Assembly (NCBI GenBank): GCA_963650135.1 | Contig: CAVJLG010000032.1 | Span: 14,489 to 78,488, forward strand | Reading direction: 5' to 3' | DNA length: 64,000 nucleotides | DNA from: HGM13006 sp963650135 | GTDB taxonomy: Bacteria; Bacillota; Clostridia; Oscillospirales; Oscillospiraceae | Shown here: positions 32,516 to 40,442 of the stretch, piece after piece | Layout: each line of letters starts with the position of its first letter | Numbering within the stretch: the stretch's first letter is position 1 | Notes under the pieces: generated by a model | Seen by the model: only the letters and a program-made list of their open reading frames with translations | What the model was told of the DNA's origin: nothing | The model's database searches: none | Made by a program: the position numbers and the translations under genes

Positions 32516-34108
32516 ATGGAAAATCAGATGTTTTGTTTTCAGTGCGAGCAGACCGCCGGATGCACGGGCTGCACCGGGGCCAGAGGCGTATGCGGCAAGT
32601 CCGCGGAAATCGCCCGGCTCCAGGACCGGCTCACCGGGGCGCTCATCGGCCTGGCCCGGACCACCGACGGCAATCAGCCCACCGCCCACACCTGGCACCT
32701 GATGATGGAGGGCCTGTTCACCACCGTTACCAACGTGAATTTTAACGCCGAAACCCTCGAGGCCCAGATTCGCCGGGTACACGAGGAAAAGGAGCGGCTG
32801 GCCCCGGGCTGCATCGGCTGTGCGGACCCCTGCGGCAGAACCGAGGATTATGATATGGCGGAGCTCTGGCATGCTCAGGAGGACATCCGCAGCCTCAAGT
32901 CGCTGATTCTCTTCGGTATTCGCGGCATGGCGGCCTATGCCCATCATGCCATGGTGCTGGGCTATGAGGACGAGGAGGTAAACTGGTTCTTCGCCAAGGC
33001 GCTGTTTGCGGTGGGCGAGGACTGGACCATGGAGGATCTGCTGCCCATCGTTATGGAGGTCGGCGAACAGAACCTCAAATGCATGGCGCTGCTGGATCGT
33101 GCCAACACCGAAACCTATGGGAATCCCACCCCGACGACCGTTCCCCTGACCGTGGAAAAGGGCCCGTTTATCGTCATCACCGGTCACGATCTCCACGACC
33201 TGAAGCTGCTGTTGGAGCAAACCCAGGGCAAGGGAATCAATATCTACACCCACGGCGAGATGCTCCCCGCCCACGGCTATCCGGAGCTCAAGAAATACCC
33301 GCATCTCAAGGGCAATTTCGGCACCGCATGGCAGAACCAGCAGAAGGAATTTGCCGATCTCCCCGCACCGGTGCTGTTCACCACCAACTGTCTCATGCCC
33401 CCTAAGGGGAGCTATTCGGACCGGGTGTTCACCACCACCCTGGTGTCCTATCCCGAGATCACCCACATCGGCCCCGAGAAGGACTTCACACCCGTGATTG
33501 AAAAGGCCCTGGCACTGGGGGGCTATCCCGAGGACATGGCCTTCACGGGCATCAACGGCGGCCACACGGTAACCACCGGCTTCGCCCGGAATACCGTTCT
33601 GAGCGTGGCGGACCAGGTGATCGGCGCAGTAAAGGCCGGGGACATTCGCCATTTCTTCCTGGTGGCGGGCTGTGACGGCGCGCGCCCCGGACGGAACTAC
33701 TACACCGAGTTTGTGAAAAACACCCCCAAGGACACGGTGGTTTTGACCCTGGCCTGCGGAAAGTACCGCTTCAACGACCTGGATTTGGGCACCATCGGCG
33801 GCCTGCCCCGACTGATGGACATCGGTCAGTGCAACGACGCCTACAGCGCCATCCAGATTGCCCTGGCCCTGGCGAACGCCTTTAACTGCGGGGTCAACGA
33901 GCTGCCCCTTTCCATGGTGCTGTCCTGGTATGAGCAGAAGGCCGTGTGCATCCTGCTGACGCTGCTGCATCTGGGTATTCGGAACATTCGGCTGGGCCCC
34001 ACCCTGCCTGCGTTCTTGTCGAAGAATGTGCTCTCCTATTTGGTGGAGCAGTATGGCATTGCGCCCATCACCACCCCCGAGGCGGATTTGGAAGCCCTGC
34101 TGGGATAA
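32516..34108 (+). CDS. hcp: hydroxylamine reductase (hybrid-cluster protein)
   Basis: 530 residues, normal length for Hcp. The N-terminal cysteines (7, 10, 16, 19, 26 in MFCFQCEQTAGCTGC and GVCG) bind the 4Fe-4S cluster; NCLMPP, AGCDGARPGRNYYTEF and LACGKYRFNDLDLGTIGGLP carry ligands of the hybrid Fe-S-O cluster. Hcp reduces hydroxylamine or nitric oxide and protects against nitrosative stress. TGGAGG precedes ATG 32516. It is monocistronic, and its promoter carries an activator-type palindrome. Confidence 0.97.
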   Translation: MENQMFCFQCEQTAGCTGCTGARGVCGKSAEIARLQDRLTGALIGLARTTDGNQPTAHTWHLMMEGLFTTVTNVNFNAETLEAQIRRVHEEKERLAPGCIGCADPCGRTEDYDMAELWHAQEDIRSLKSLILFGIRGMAAYAHHAMVLGYEDEEVNWFFAKALFAVGEDWTMEDLLPIVMEVGEQNLKCMALLDRANTETYGNPTPTTVPLTVEKGPFIVITGHDLHDLKLLLEQTQGKGINIYTHGEMLPAHGYPELKKYPHLKGNFGTAWQNQQKEFADLPAPVLFTTNCLMPPKGSYSDRVFTTTLVSYPEITHIGPEKDFTPVIEKALALGGYPEDMAFTGINGGHTVTTGFARNTVLSVADQVIGAVKAGDIRHFFLVAGCDGARPGRNYYTEFVKNTPKDTVVLTLACGKYRFNDLDLGTIGGLPRLMDIGQCNDAYSAIQIALALANAFNCGVNELPLSMVLSWYEQKAVCILLTLLHLGIRNIRLGPTLPAFLSKNVLSYLVEQYGIAPITTPEADLEALLG

Positions 34109-34110
34109 GA

Positions 34111-34157
34111 AAAAACGGTGCATCCGGAAGTCGTTTTCCGGGTGCACCGTCCTTTTT
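34111..34157. terminator. bidirectional terminator between hcp and the membrane protein gene
   Basis: ACGGTGCATCCGGAA pairs with TTCCGGGTGCACCGT with one wobble, flanked by an A-run on the left and CCTTTTTATT on the right, so both converging genes can use it. Confidence 0.85.
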
Positions 34158-34773
34158 ATTCGGTTCGGGCTTCATAGCTCTGGGCCCACGCCGCGTTTCG
34201 GTAGCCCTCCAGCCGCCGCAGCAGCCGTTGGCAGCGGTTATAATCCGAGTTCTCGTAAATTCGCAGCACCGGGAAGCGCTCCAGGTGGTCGATGCTTTCC
34301 TGACTGATATGCAGGTTCAAAATCTGCCGCTTTGCCTTGCCCAGCCTGCTTTCATAGCCATATTGCAGGCTGACGTACACGCCGTAACACCTGTTCATGG
34401 CTCTGCCGCCTGTGTGGTTATTCTCGCAAGGGCCGCAGACCGCAAAAAGCTCAATGGCCTCGTCCCAGGAAACCTTCCGCACAGGCTGCCCGTTCCACAG
34501 GATCGTCAGCTGCCACGGCGTGACATCAAAGGCAAGGGCACGGTTCCGGCAGTTGTTCCTGACAAGCTTCGCCTCATACAGGACAAAGATCACAGTCAGC
34601 AGGACCGTAACGCCCGGGAGAATCGGGTCATCCCCCTGAACGCTCCAGATCACAAGGGGAATCAGCGCCGCAATCATGACGGCAGCGCAAGTCCATAGAT
34701 ACCATTGGGGCAGCACATCCGGCTGAAAGATTTCGCCGTAAGAGCCCTGGACGGTGGGTTTGTTGCGTTTCAT
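34156..34773 (-). CDS. hypothetical membrane protein, 205 aa
   Basis: After a short basic N-terminus two adjacent hydrophobic segments (about residues 25-44, YLWTCAAVMIAALIPLVIW, and 50-68, ILPGVTVLLTVIFVLYEA) anchor the protein, and the remaining 135 residues are a cytosolic or exposed domain with strand-like segments (VTPWQLTILWNGQPVRKVSW) resembling the PH-like domain often attached to such hairpins. This likeness is not certain. AAAGGAAAGGA precedes the ATG. Single gene. Confidence 0.65.
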   Translation of the reverse strand: MKRNKPTVQGSYGEIFQPDVLPQWYLWTCAAVMIAALIPLVIWSVQGDDPILPGVTVLLTVIFVLYEAKLVRNNCRNRALAFDVTPWQLTILWNGQPVRKVSWDEAIELFAVCGPCENNHTGGRAMNRCYGVYVSLQYGYESRLGKAKRQILNLHISQESIDHLERFPVLRIYENSDYNRCQRLLRRLEGYRNAAWAQSYEARTE

Positions 34774-34930
34774 GACTTGTCCTTTCCTTTCGGCCCTCGG
34801 CGGCGCTGATTTTTCGGGTGCAGAAGGTCCTGCTCCCTAAGGCGCTGCCCGTTTTCTCCATCATATCCGAAAATCCCCCGGAATACAAGCAAAATCCCCC
34901 AAACCGCCGCACGCATCCCGCGGCTTTCGC

Positions 34931-34966
34931 AAAAAATCAGGCGCCGGAAGCACTCCGACGCCTGAC
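34931..34966 (-). terminator. terminator of the metallophosphoesterase gene
   Basis: Minus strand: TCAGGCGTCGGAG and the matching GCGCCTGA arm form a stem with a GTGC-type loop, followed by TTTTTT. Confidence 0.85.
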
Positions 34967-34984
34967 GTTTCAGTGAAATTAGAA

Positions 34985-37900
34985 TTAGAACAGTTCGATC
35001 ATCCGGGCCAGCATTTTCGCTGCTTCCTCACGGGAGATCTCGGAGGTGGGCCGGAAGCTGCCGTCCGGATAGCCGTTGACAATACCGGTCTTGGCACAGA
35101 AGTCTACGGCCTCCTTGGCGTATTTGTCAATGGAATCCGCATCCGTAAAGGTCTTGCCCTCGCCCAGCTCTGCCTCAATCTCCAGATCGTTCGCAAAGCA
35201 ATACACCATCTTTGCAAACTCCTGGCGGGTTACGGGCTGATTGGGACGATAGGTGCCGTCATCGTAGCCCTCGACAACGCCGCACTGCGTGCCCCAGATC
35301 AGTGCCTTGGTATAGTAGTCGTTCTGGCTGACGTCCTTATAGTCCGCAATTCCGGAAACATTGGGCTCGCCGACAATGCGATGCAGCACGGTGATGGCCA
35401 TGGCACGGGTCATGCTGCTCTCGGGTGCAAAGGTGGTATGATCCATGCCCACCATAATGCCGGTGGCTGCCATGTCGTAAATCTCGTCATAGCTCCATCT
35501 GTCCTCGGCCACATCAGTGAAGGGGAAATACAGCTCCGAAATGGTCAGCTCGGTGGACTGGAGGGTGCCGAAGTTAAAGTGGTCGCCATTGAGGTAGAGA
35601 TAGCTGTCGGTGGTGGTGGGAGGACCGCCGGGGCCAGCGGATGCGCCGGTGGAGACGACCTTCATCTTGCCGTCCTGATACATAAAGGTCACAGCGCCGG
35701 TGGGATCATCGGTGAGCATAAAGCCCCACTTGTCGGGAGAATCGTCCACCGGGCGGCCTGCCAGATACTGATCGCCGGTTTTCAGGGCATAGCCGTCAGC
35801 GTCGTTGCCCACTGCGGTGAATACCATGTCAGCGGTCAGGCCGTCTTCCTTGGAAACAGCGGCGAGATAGATACCCTGGGCAGATGCGGCGGAAAGGGCC
35901 AGATCGCCAGCGGAGATCACATACTCCCGGCCCTCCTTCAGCGCCTCGGCTGCCTTGGCCTGGAGGCCGATCTTCGAGCCGGGGATGGAGGTGGTTTCAG
36001 GGAAGGTGTAAGTAACGGTCAGCTTGCCGCCGTCTGCGGTGATGTCGGCAGCAGCGCCATTGACCCGGGCGGTGAGGGTATCGGATACGGTGCAGCCCTC
36101 TGCGGCCTTCAGGGTCAGGGTGACGGTATAAGCGGTTTCATAGTCGAAGGACTCGGCATCCCACTGGACACTCTCCAGGGTACAGCCGGGGATCACATTG
36201 GCAGTCTCTGCGGGCTTTTCTCCGGGAACAGGCGCTGCAACGGTAGCGGAAACGTTATAGATGGTGGTGCCGGAATTGGCGCCAACCTTGAACAGGCGGA
36301 CATTGCTCTCGGCAGGATCGGAAACATAGCAGAACTTGCCGTTCTGGTAAGCCGCATATTCCTTCGCGCCGTCGATGTCCAGATAGGGAACGCCGTTCTC
36401 GGTATTCCAGTTGTTATAGATGGCCATACCGGCAGTCTCTGCTGCCTCCAGGCCCAGGTCGCCGCCGCGGGTGGACATGGACAGGAAGTTCAGGGTGGTT
36501 GCGCCCTGGCCGTCCTTCAGGCTGGCGTCGGACCACAGCAGATAGCCGTCAGAATCCTTCTGGGCGGTGAAGACCATGGCGTCGGAGGTTGCGGAAACCA
36601 GCTTGCCCTCGCGGATGACCACATCAGCGGAAGCTGCGGTGTAGTCAGGCATGGATTCCTCGCCGTGCTGGGCGGGATCATAGAGATAGGATGCAGCGAA
36701 GTTGCTGTCAATGGCAGCCATGACATACATGCCGCCTTCCTCCAGCTCTGCCACGTCAGCGGGGGTACCCTGTGCAGTGGTAGCGGGGAAGGTATAGGTG
36801 ACGGTGGCGGTTTGGCCGCCGTCGCTGACCACTACGGAGTCGGCCTCGTGATTCTTGGCACCGGGTAAGGGGCCAACATATTCCTTGTTGATGGAAACGG
36901 TGGCGGGATTTGCGAAGGTATAGCCTTCGTTTGCGGTCAGGGTGAAGGTTGCGGTATAGATGGTGTTGAAGTCAAACTTGCCGGTTACCGCTGCGCCGTT
37001 TGCAGTCCAGGCAATGGCGCTGGAGGTAAATCTGGGCGAGAACACCGCAGGAGCCGCAGCGGGGTCCTGGTCCACCAGAGGCCGGTCAATCTGTACGTTA
37101 GCCAGAGAGATGGTCTTGTAGCTCTCCTCGGTGGGGGTGGGGTAGGTGTTGATGGAGGAAACCTTCTCGTTGGAGGTGATGCGGACGGGGTTCTTATTGC
37201 CCTGGGCATCGGTCCAGCTTTCGGTGCTGCTGGGGGATGCATGGAGGCCAATGTAGCGGAAGGTGGTGGTGCCGTCGTTGTTTACCTTCATGAGAAGACC
37301 GTTCGCCTCGTTGATGCCGTCCCGGAGTGCGCCCAGGCAGGCATAGGTGAACTTAATCTCCTTGGTGGTGTCCACGGATGCGCCGGTCTGGATGATGTCG
37401 CCGGGTACCCGGATCATGCCGTAGTTGGGGTCCTGCTCGGTGTGGTTGTGGCCCCACAGGAAGATGGCCTGGGGATAGTTGTTCAGGAGCTCCAGTACCT
37501 GATCCGCCTGCTTGGAGCTGCGGCGGTCATTGTAGTAGTGGAGGGGATAGTGGGAAACGATGATGATGGGATTGCCGTCTTCGGAAACCTCGGGCTTCTC
37601 CAGATAGGCCTTCAGCTGGGCAATGTCATCATCGGTGAACTGCTGGGTCTTATTCAGCGCACCGAAGTTGAAGAAGTGGTAGTAGCCCTCTTCATTCACT
37701 GCGGTTTCGCCGATGCGGGACATGCCGGTCTTTTCCTCGAACTCCTGATCGGTGACGCTGCCCTCGTGGTTGCCCTTGGTATAGGTGGCAACGGTGCCCT
37801 CGGAGGTCTTGAGCGCTGCCTTTACGATGGACATGTTGTCGTCATACAGGGTGTACTCGTTGGCAAAGTCGCCGCCGAAGCACATCAGGCCAACGTGGTC

Positions 37901-38173
37901 GGTCTCGCCGTCGTCTTCGATGATCGCATTGGCATTGGCCAGAAGATTCTTGGCCAGGTAGGTGTAGCGGTGGGTATCGGAGGTCACCAGGACATAGCGC
38001 CCGTGGGAGGTGACATGGCCATTGGTAACGCCCTCGATGGACCAGTCCTCCATGGGGGTGGTAACATACTGCTCCCACCAGTTGTCCTCTGCTGCATAGG
38101 CCGGGATTGCCAGTGCCAGAGTCATCGACAGGGTCAGCAGCAGAGCAGTCAGACGTTTGCGGGTGTGTTTCAT
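34985..38173 (-). CDS. secreted metallophosphoesterase with three SLH domains
   Basis: 1062 residues. A Sec signal peptide ends around AIPAYAAEDN. The calcineurin-like phosphoesterase domain (about 45-330) shows the metal ligands in order: SDTHR, GGDFANE, KGNHEG, VSHYPLHY and WGHNHTE. Two Ig-like or FIVAR-like segments follow with repeated patterns (FDFNTIYTATFTLTANEGYT; FDYETAYTVTLTLKAAEGCT). The last about 175 residues are three SLH domains (FTDVAEDRWSYDEIYDM, YKDVSQNDYYTKALIW, FTDADSIDKYAKEAVDF) that bind wall polymers. It probably removes phosphate from extracellular nucleotides or other phosphoesters at the cell surface. AAAGGAGA precedes the ATG. Divergent from a LysR gene. Confidence 0.92.
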   Translation of the reverse strand: MKHTRKRLTALLLTLSMTLALAIPAYAAEDNWWEQYVTTPMEDWSIEGVTNGHVTSHGRYVLVTSDTHRYTYLAKNLLANANAIIEDDGETDHVGLMCFGGDFANEYTLYDDNMSIVKAALKTSEGTVATYTKGNHEGSVTDQEFEEKTGMSRIGETAVNEEGYYHFFNFGALNKTQQFTDDDIAQLKAYLEKPEVSEDGNPIIIVSHYPLHYYNDRRSSKQADQVLELLNNYPQAIFLWGHNHTEQDPNYGMIRVPGDIIQTGASVDTTKEIKFTYACLGALRDGINEANGLLMKVNNDGTTTFRYIGLHASPSSTESWTDAQGNKNPVRITSNEKVSSINTYPTPTEESYKTISLANVQIDRPLVDQDPAAAPAVFSPRFTSSAIAWTANGAAVTGKFDFNTIYTATFTLTANEGYTFANPATVSINKEYVGPLPGAKNHEADSVVVSDGGQTATVTYTFPATTAQGTPADVAELEEGGMYVMAAIDSNFAASYLYDPAQHGEESMPDYTAASADVVIREGKLVSATSDAMVFTAQKDSDGYLLWSDASLKDGQGATTLNFLSMSTRGGDLGLEAAETAGMAIYNNWNTENGVPYLDIDGAKEYAAYQNGKFCYVSDPAESNVRLFKVGANSGTTIYNVSATVAAPVPGEKPAETANVIPGCTLESVQWDAESFDYETAYTVTLTLKAAEGCTVSDTLTARVNGAAADITADGGKLTVTYTFPETTSIPGSKIGLQAKAAEALKEGREYVISAGDLALSAASAQGIYLAAVSKEDGLTADMVFTAVGNDADGYALKTGDQYLAGRPVDDSPDKWGFMLTDDPTGAVTFMYQDGKMKVVSTGASAGPGGPPTTTDSYLYLNGDHFNFGTLQSTELTISELYFPFTDVAEDRWSYDEIYDMAATGIMVGMDHTTFAPESSMTRAMAITVLHRIVGEPNVSGIADYKDVSQNDYYTKALIWGTQCGVVEGYDDGTYRPNQPVTRQEFAKMVYCFANDLEIEAELGEGKTFTDADSIDKYAKEAVDFCAKTGIVNGYPDGSFRPTSEISREEAAKMLARMIELF

Positions 38174-38210
38174 GTTTCTATCTCCTTTCTGCGCAAGTTA
38201 TTGCAAATTC

Positions 38211-38240
38211 ATTATAACCTGAGGAAAAAATTTTGTACAA
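38211..38240 (-). promoter_or_regulatory. promoter of the metallophosphoesterase gene
   Basis: Minus-strand TTGTAC (forward 38240-38235) and TATAAT (38216-38211) are 18 bp apart, 38 bp upstream of the ATG. Confidence 0.6.
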
Positions 38241-38294
38241 TATCTCTTCCAATACCCTGCTATGTTGCCGTGGTTATGAAGAATTGGTGTAGGC

Positions 38295-38316
38295 TTTGTG
38301 TGTGCCACCACACAAA
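38295..38316. promoter_or_regulatory. inverted repeat in LysR/metallophosphoesterase intergenic region
   Basis: TTTGTGTG-TGCCAC-CACACAAA has perfect 8 bp arms. It is placed between the two divergent promoters, the typical site for binding by the adjacent LysR-type protein. Confidence 0.55.
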
Positions 38317-38343
38317 CGGACAATGCCGTGCAATTTCTGGTGC

Positions 38344-38372
38344 TTGTAATTTCTTCGGCAGCAACGTACAAT
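38344..38372 (+). promoter_or_regulatory. promoter of LysR gene
   Basis: TTGTAA (38344-38349), 17 bp spacer and TACAAT (38367-38372), 40 bp upstream of ATG 38412. Confidence 0.55.
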
Positions 38373-38411
38373 AATCTTGAGAACATACTAAAAAGAAGGA
38401 AGATGGTTTTT

Positions 38412-39335
38412 ATGGAGCTTATGCAGCTTCGATATTTTGTCACCGTGGCCCAGTTGCAACACCTGACCCGGGCCGCCGAGCAGCTGAGGATCTCCCAGCC
38501 TGCCCTGAGCAAGGCCATCTCCCGGCTGGAGGAAGAGCTGGGCACCGAGCTGTTTGACCGCAGCGCCAATAAAATCTCCCTGAACAGCAGCGGGCGGCTG
38601 TATCTACAATATGTCTCCCAGGCCCTTTCTATGCTGGATTCCGGCGAGACGGCGCTCCAGTGCCAGGCCGGGGTGGTATCCGGCAGCGTCAGCATTATGA
38701 CCTCCTGCAGCGGCCTGCTTCAGCCCGCCATCCGCGCATTTCTGACGGAAAATAAGGAAATTCACTATCAGCAGTATCGCTACACCAGCGGCCTGATTGC
38801 CGAGCAGCTGGAGGGCGGCACCGCGGATTTCGCCGTGACCACCACCCCCATTTCCTCCACAAAATTCTCCTGGACCACCCTGGTGGAGGACGAGCTGTTT
38901 GCGGTCATCCCCCGGGACAATCCCCTGTGGCACCGGGACAGCATCACCATGGAGCAGCTCCGGGACCAGCCGCTGATTATCAGCAACAACCTGCTCAGCA
39001 TCCACGATGTGGTGGAGGAGGGCTTTTCCCGCTATGGCCTGCGCCCGAAGATCGCCTATGAGCTGAACAATCCGCCCCTGACCCAGCAGCTGCTGGAGGA
39101 AAATCGGGGCATCGCCTTTGTGCCCGGGCTGGAGGTGGAGCCGCTGCCCGAGGACCGCGCCCAGCCCCACCGCCGCATCCCCGTAGAGGGCCACCCCTTC
39201 CCCTACAGTCTGGGCATTCTCAAGCTCCGGGGCCGGTTCCAGCGCCCGGTGGCCGAGCTGCTGGAAAAGTTTTTGGAGGATTGGTTCTCCGACCCCGTGA
39301 ACGGCCAAAGCCAGGGGGAGATTAACGTGCTGTAA
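38412..39335 (+). CDS. LysR-family transcriptional regulator
   Basis: The start is set at ATG 38412 (MELMQLRYFVTVAQLQHLTR), the usual LysR N-terminus; ATG 38403 is too near the AAGGAAG site. The helix-turn-helix reads AAEQLRISQPALSKAISRLE ELGTELFDR, and the effector domain spans about 90-295 (GSVSIMTSCSGLLQPAIRAF, LEGGTADFAVTTTP). 307 residues, normal length. Its divergence from the surface phosphoesterase suggests control of that gene. The effector is unknown. Confidence 0.92.
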   Translation: MELMQLRYFVTVAQLQHLTRAAEQLRISQPALSKAISRLEEELGTELFDRSANKISLNSSGRLYLQYVSQALSMLDSGETALQCQAGVVSGSVSIMTSCSGLLQPAIRAFLTENKEIHYQQYRYTSGLIAEQLEGGTADFAVTTTPISSTKFSWTTLVEDELFAVIPRDNPLWHRDSITMEQLRDQPLIISNNLLSIHDVVEEGFSRYGLRPKIAYELNNPPLTQQLLEENRGIAFVPGLEVEPLPEDRAQPHRRIPVEGHPFPYSLGILKLRGRFQRPVAELLEKFLEDWFSDPVNGQSQGEINVL

Positions 39336-39364
39336 CGGTCTTCCAATCCGCTCATTCTTCCACA

Positions 39365-39406
39365 AACCCACGCATCTGGAGCGTTCCGGATGCGTGGGTT
39401 CTCTTC
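39365..39406 (+). terminator. terminator after LysR gene
   Basis: AACCCACGCATCTGGA and TCCGGATGCGTGGGTT form a stem with a GCGT loop and one mismatch, followed by CTCTTC. The T-tract is weak. Confidence 0.6.
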
Positions 39407-39429
39407 ATTTCATGCGCTTTGCTTGCACA

Positions 39430-39700
39430 ATTCTTGTACAAAAGCGTTATTGTTAGTGCGCTAATCGTTCGCAGTTGCAGTGCTCAGTTGCACAAAGTTT
39501 ATACACACTAACTCATCGTGAAATTCACCGTACCCATTGCAGCGCAACGTGTTTTGATATTTAGAATTCTAAGTTGTAACGTTACATGTAACGTTACACA
39601 TCGCGTTACCGTCGCGTTACTGTAACGTTACTGTAACGCCCCTAGAGAAGACTAAGAGAAGATAAGAATAACATAAGATTAAGACAAGAATGACGAGTTG
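39430..39700. other. iteron-like GTAACGTTAC repeats, DnaA-box-like site, purine-rich tract
   Basis: This gene-poor stretch holds TTATACACA (a DnaA-box match) near 39500, two tandem perfect copies of TGTAACGTTACA (39575-39586, 39587-39598), a third near-copy at 39621-39631, single GTTAC/GTAACG half-sites around 39605, 39616 and 39632, then a purine-rich AAGA/TAAGA tract to about 39695. This looks like iterons with an unwinding region of a replication origin, or a decayed phage replication gene, whose linkers often read NVTxNVT followed by Lys/Glu-rich codons. No intact coding frame was found. Confidence 0.5.
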
Positions 39701-39815
39701 TCTGTCCTCATCTCAAAAAAATTTTTCCTTCTTCCACCCTTCGACGGACTTCGCAGGAACTCTATGCTATCCTAATGGTGGACAAGTTTACTCCCCCGTT
39801 CCCAAGGAGGCGTTT

Positions 39816-40007
39816 ATGACTGCATTTTTGTTTTCCCTTGTATTCCTTCTCTGCTGCCCGGCCATGAAAAACATCCCCCGAATATTCCCTTCCCGCCGTC
39901 TTTTCTGTGTGTTTGGACGATTTTTGAAAAAAATGCAAGAAAATTTTAGGCTTTCTACCTTTTTCCCTTTTTTTCGACAAATAAAACCGGGTATAATCAG
40001 CATGTAA
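39816..40007 (+). CDS. possible small membrane protein, 63 aa
   Basis: A strong AAGGAGG site lies 5 bp before ATG 39816. The peptide begins MTAFLFSLVFLLCCPAMKN, a hydrophobic segment, followed by a basic, Phe-rich tail. The strong ribosome site supports translation, but codon content is AT-rich and no homologue comes to mind; it could be a chance frame in the iteron region. Confidence 0.35.
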   Translation: MTAFLFSLVFLLCCPAMKNIPRIFPSRRLFCVFGRFLKKMQENFRLSTFFPFFRQIKPGIISM

Positions 40008-40061
40008 AAATCATCCATCTCCCGCCGGCAAACCGCCGTGAAACAGAAAGGACCATGAAAC

Positions 40062-40346
40062 ATGAAACGCTATGATGTGAAAAAAACCGCCGCCCGTCTC
40101 CAGGCCCTCCGTGCCAGCCGAGGCTACTCCCTCCAGGCAGCCGCCGCCCAGCTGGGCACCGATGAGCTCACCCTGGGCCACATGGAGCGGGGCGAGATGC
40201 CCTGTACCGTCGAGGTGCTTGCCGCTGCCGCCGAGCACTATGGGGTGCCCCTGGACTTTCTGGTGCTGGAGGACGCCGGTCTTCCCCAGCAGCAGGAAAT
40301 CGACCGCCTGATCGAAGGGCTCCGCCACGCGCTGCCAAAAGCATAA
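40062..40346 (+). CDS. small Xre-type helix-turn-helix protein
   Basis: 94 residues; GAAAGGA precedes the ATG and a TATAAT lies at 39993-39998. The helix-turn-helix is LQALRASRGYSLQAAAAQLG then LTLGHMERGEMPCTVEVLAA and YGVPLDFLVLED, the classic Cro/C1-type single domain with no effector part. Its target is unknown; it lies between the iteron-like region and comEC. Confidence 0.88.
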   Translation: MKRYDVKKTAARLQALRASRGYSLQAAAAQLGTDELTLGHMERGEMPCTVEVLAAAAEHYGVPLDFLVLEDAGLPQQQEIDRLIEGLRHALPKA

Positions 40347-40442
40347 CCGCTCTCCTTTACTTTTCTCCTTTTTATGGTATAATCAGGGTAATTACACCAT
40401 AATTCTACATCACCGAATTGGGAAAGGAGAAGGATCACCATC

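Noticed and set aside
39450..39470. TTAGTGCGCTAA as a possible further copy of the GTTAG-N6-TAAC box
   Set aside because: The spacing is 4 bp rather than 6 and it lies far from any metal-related gene.
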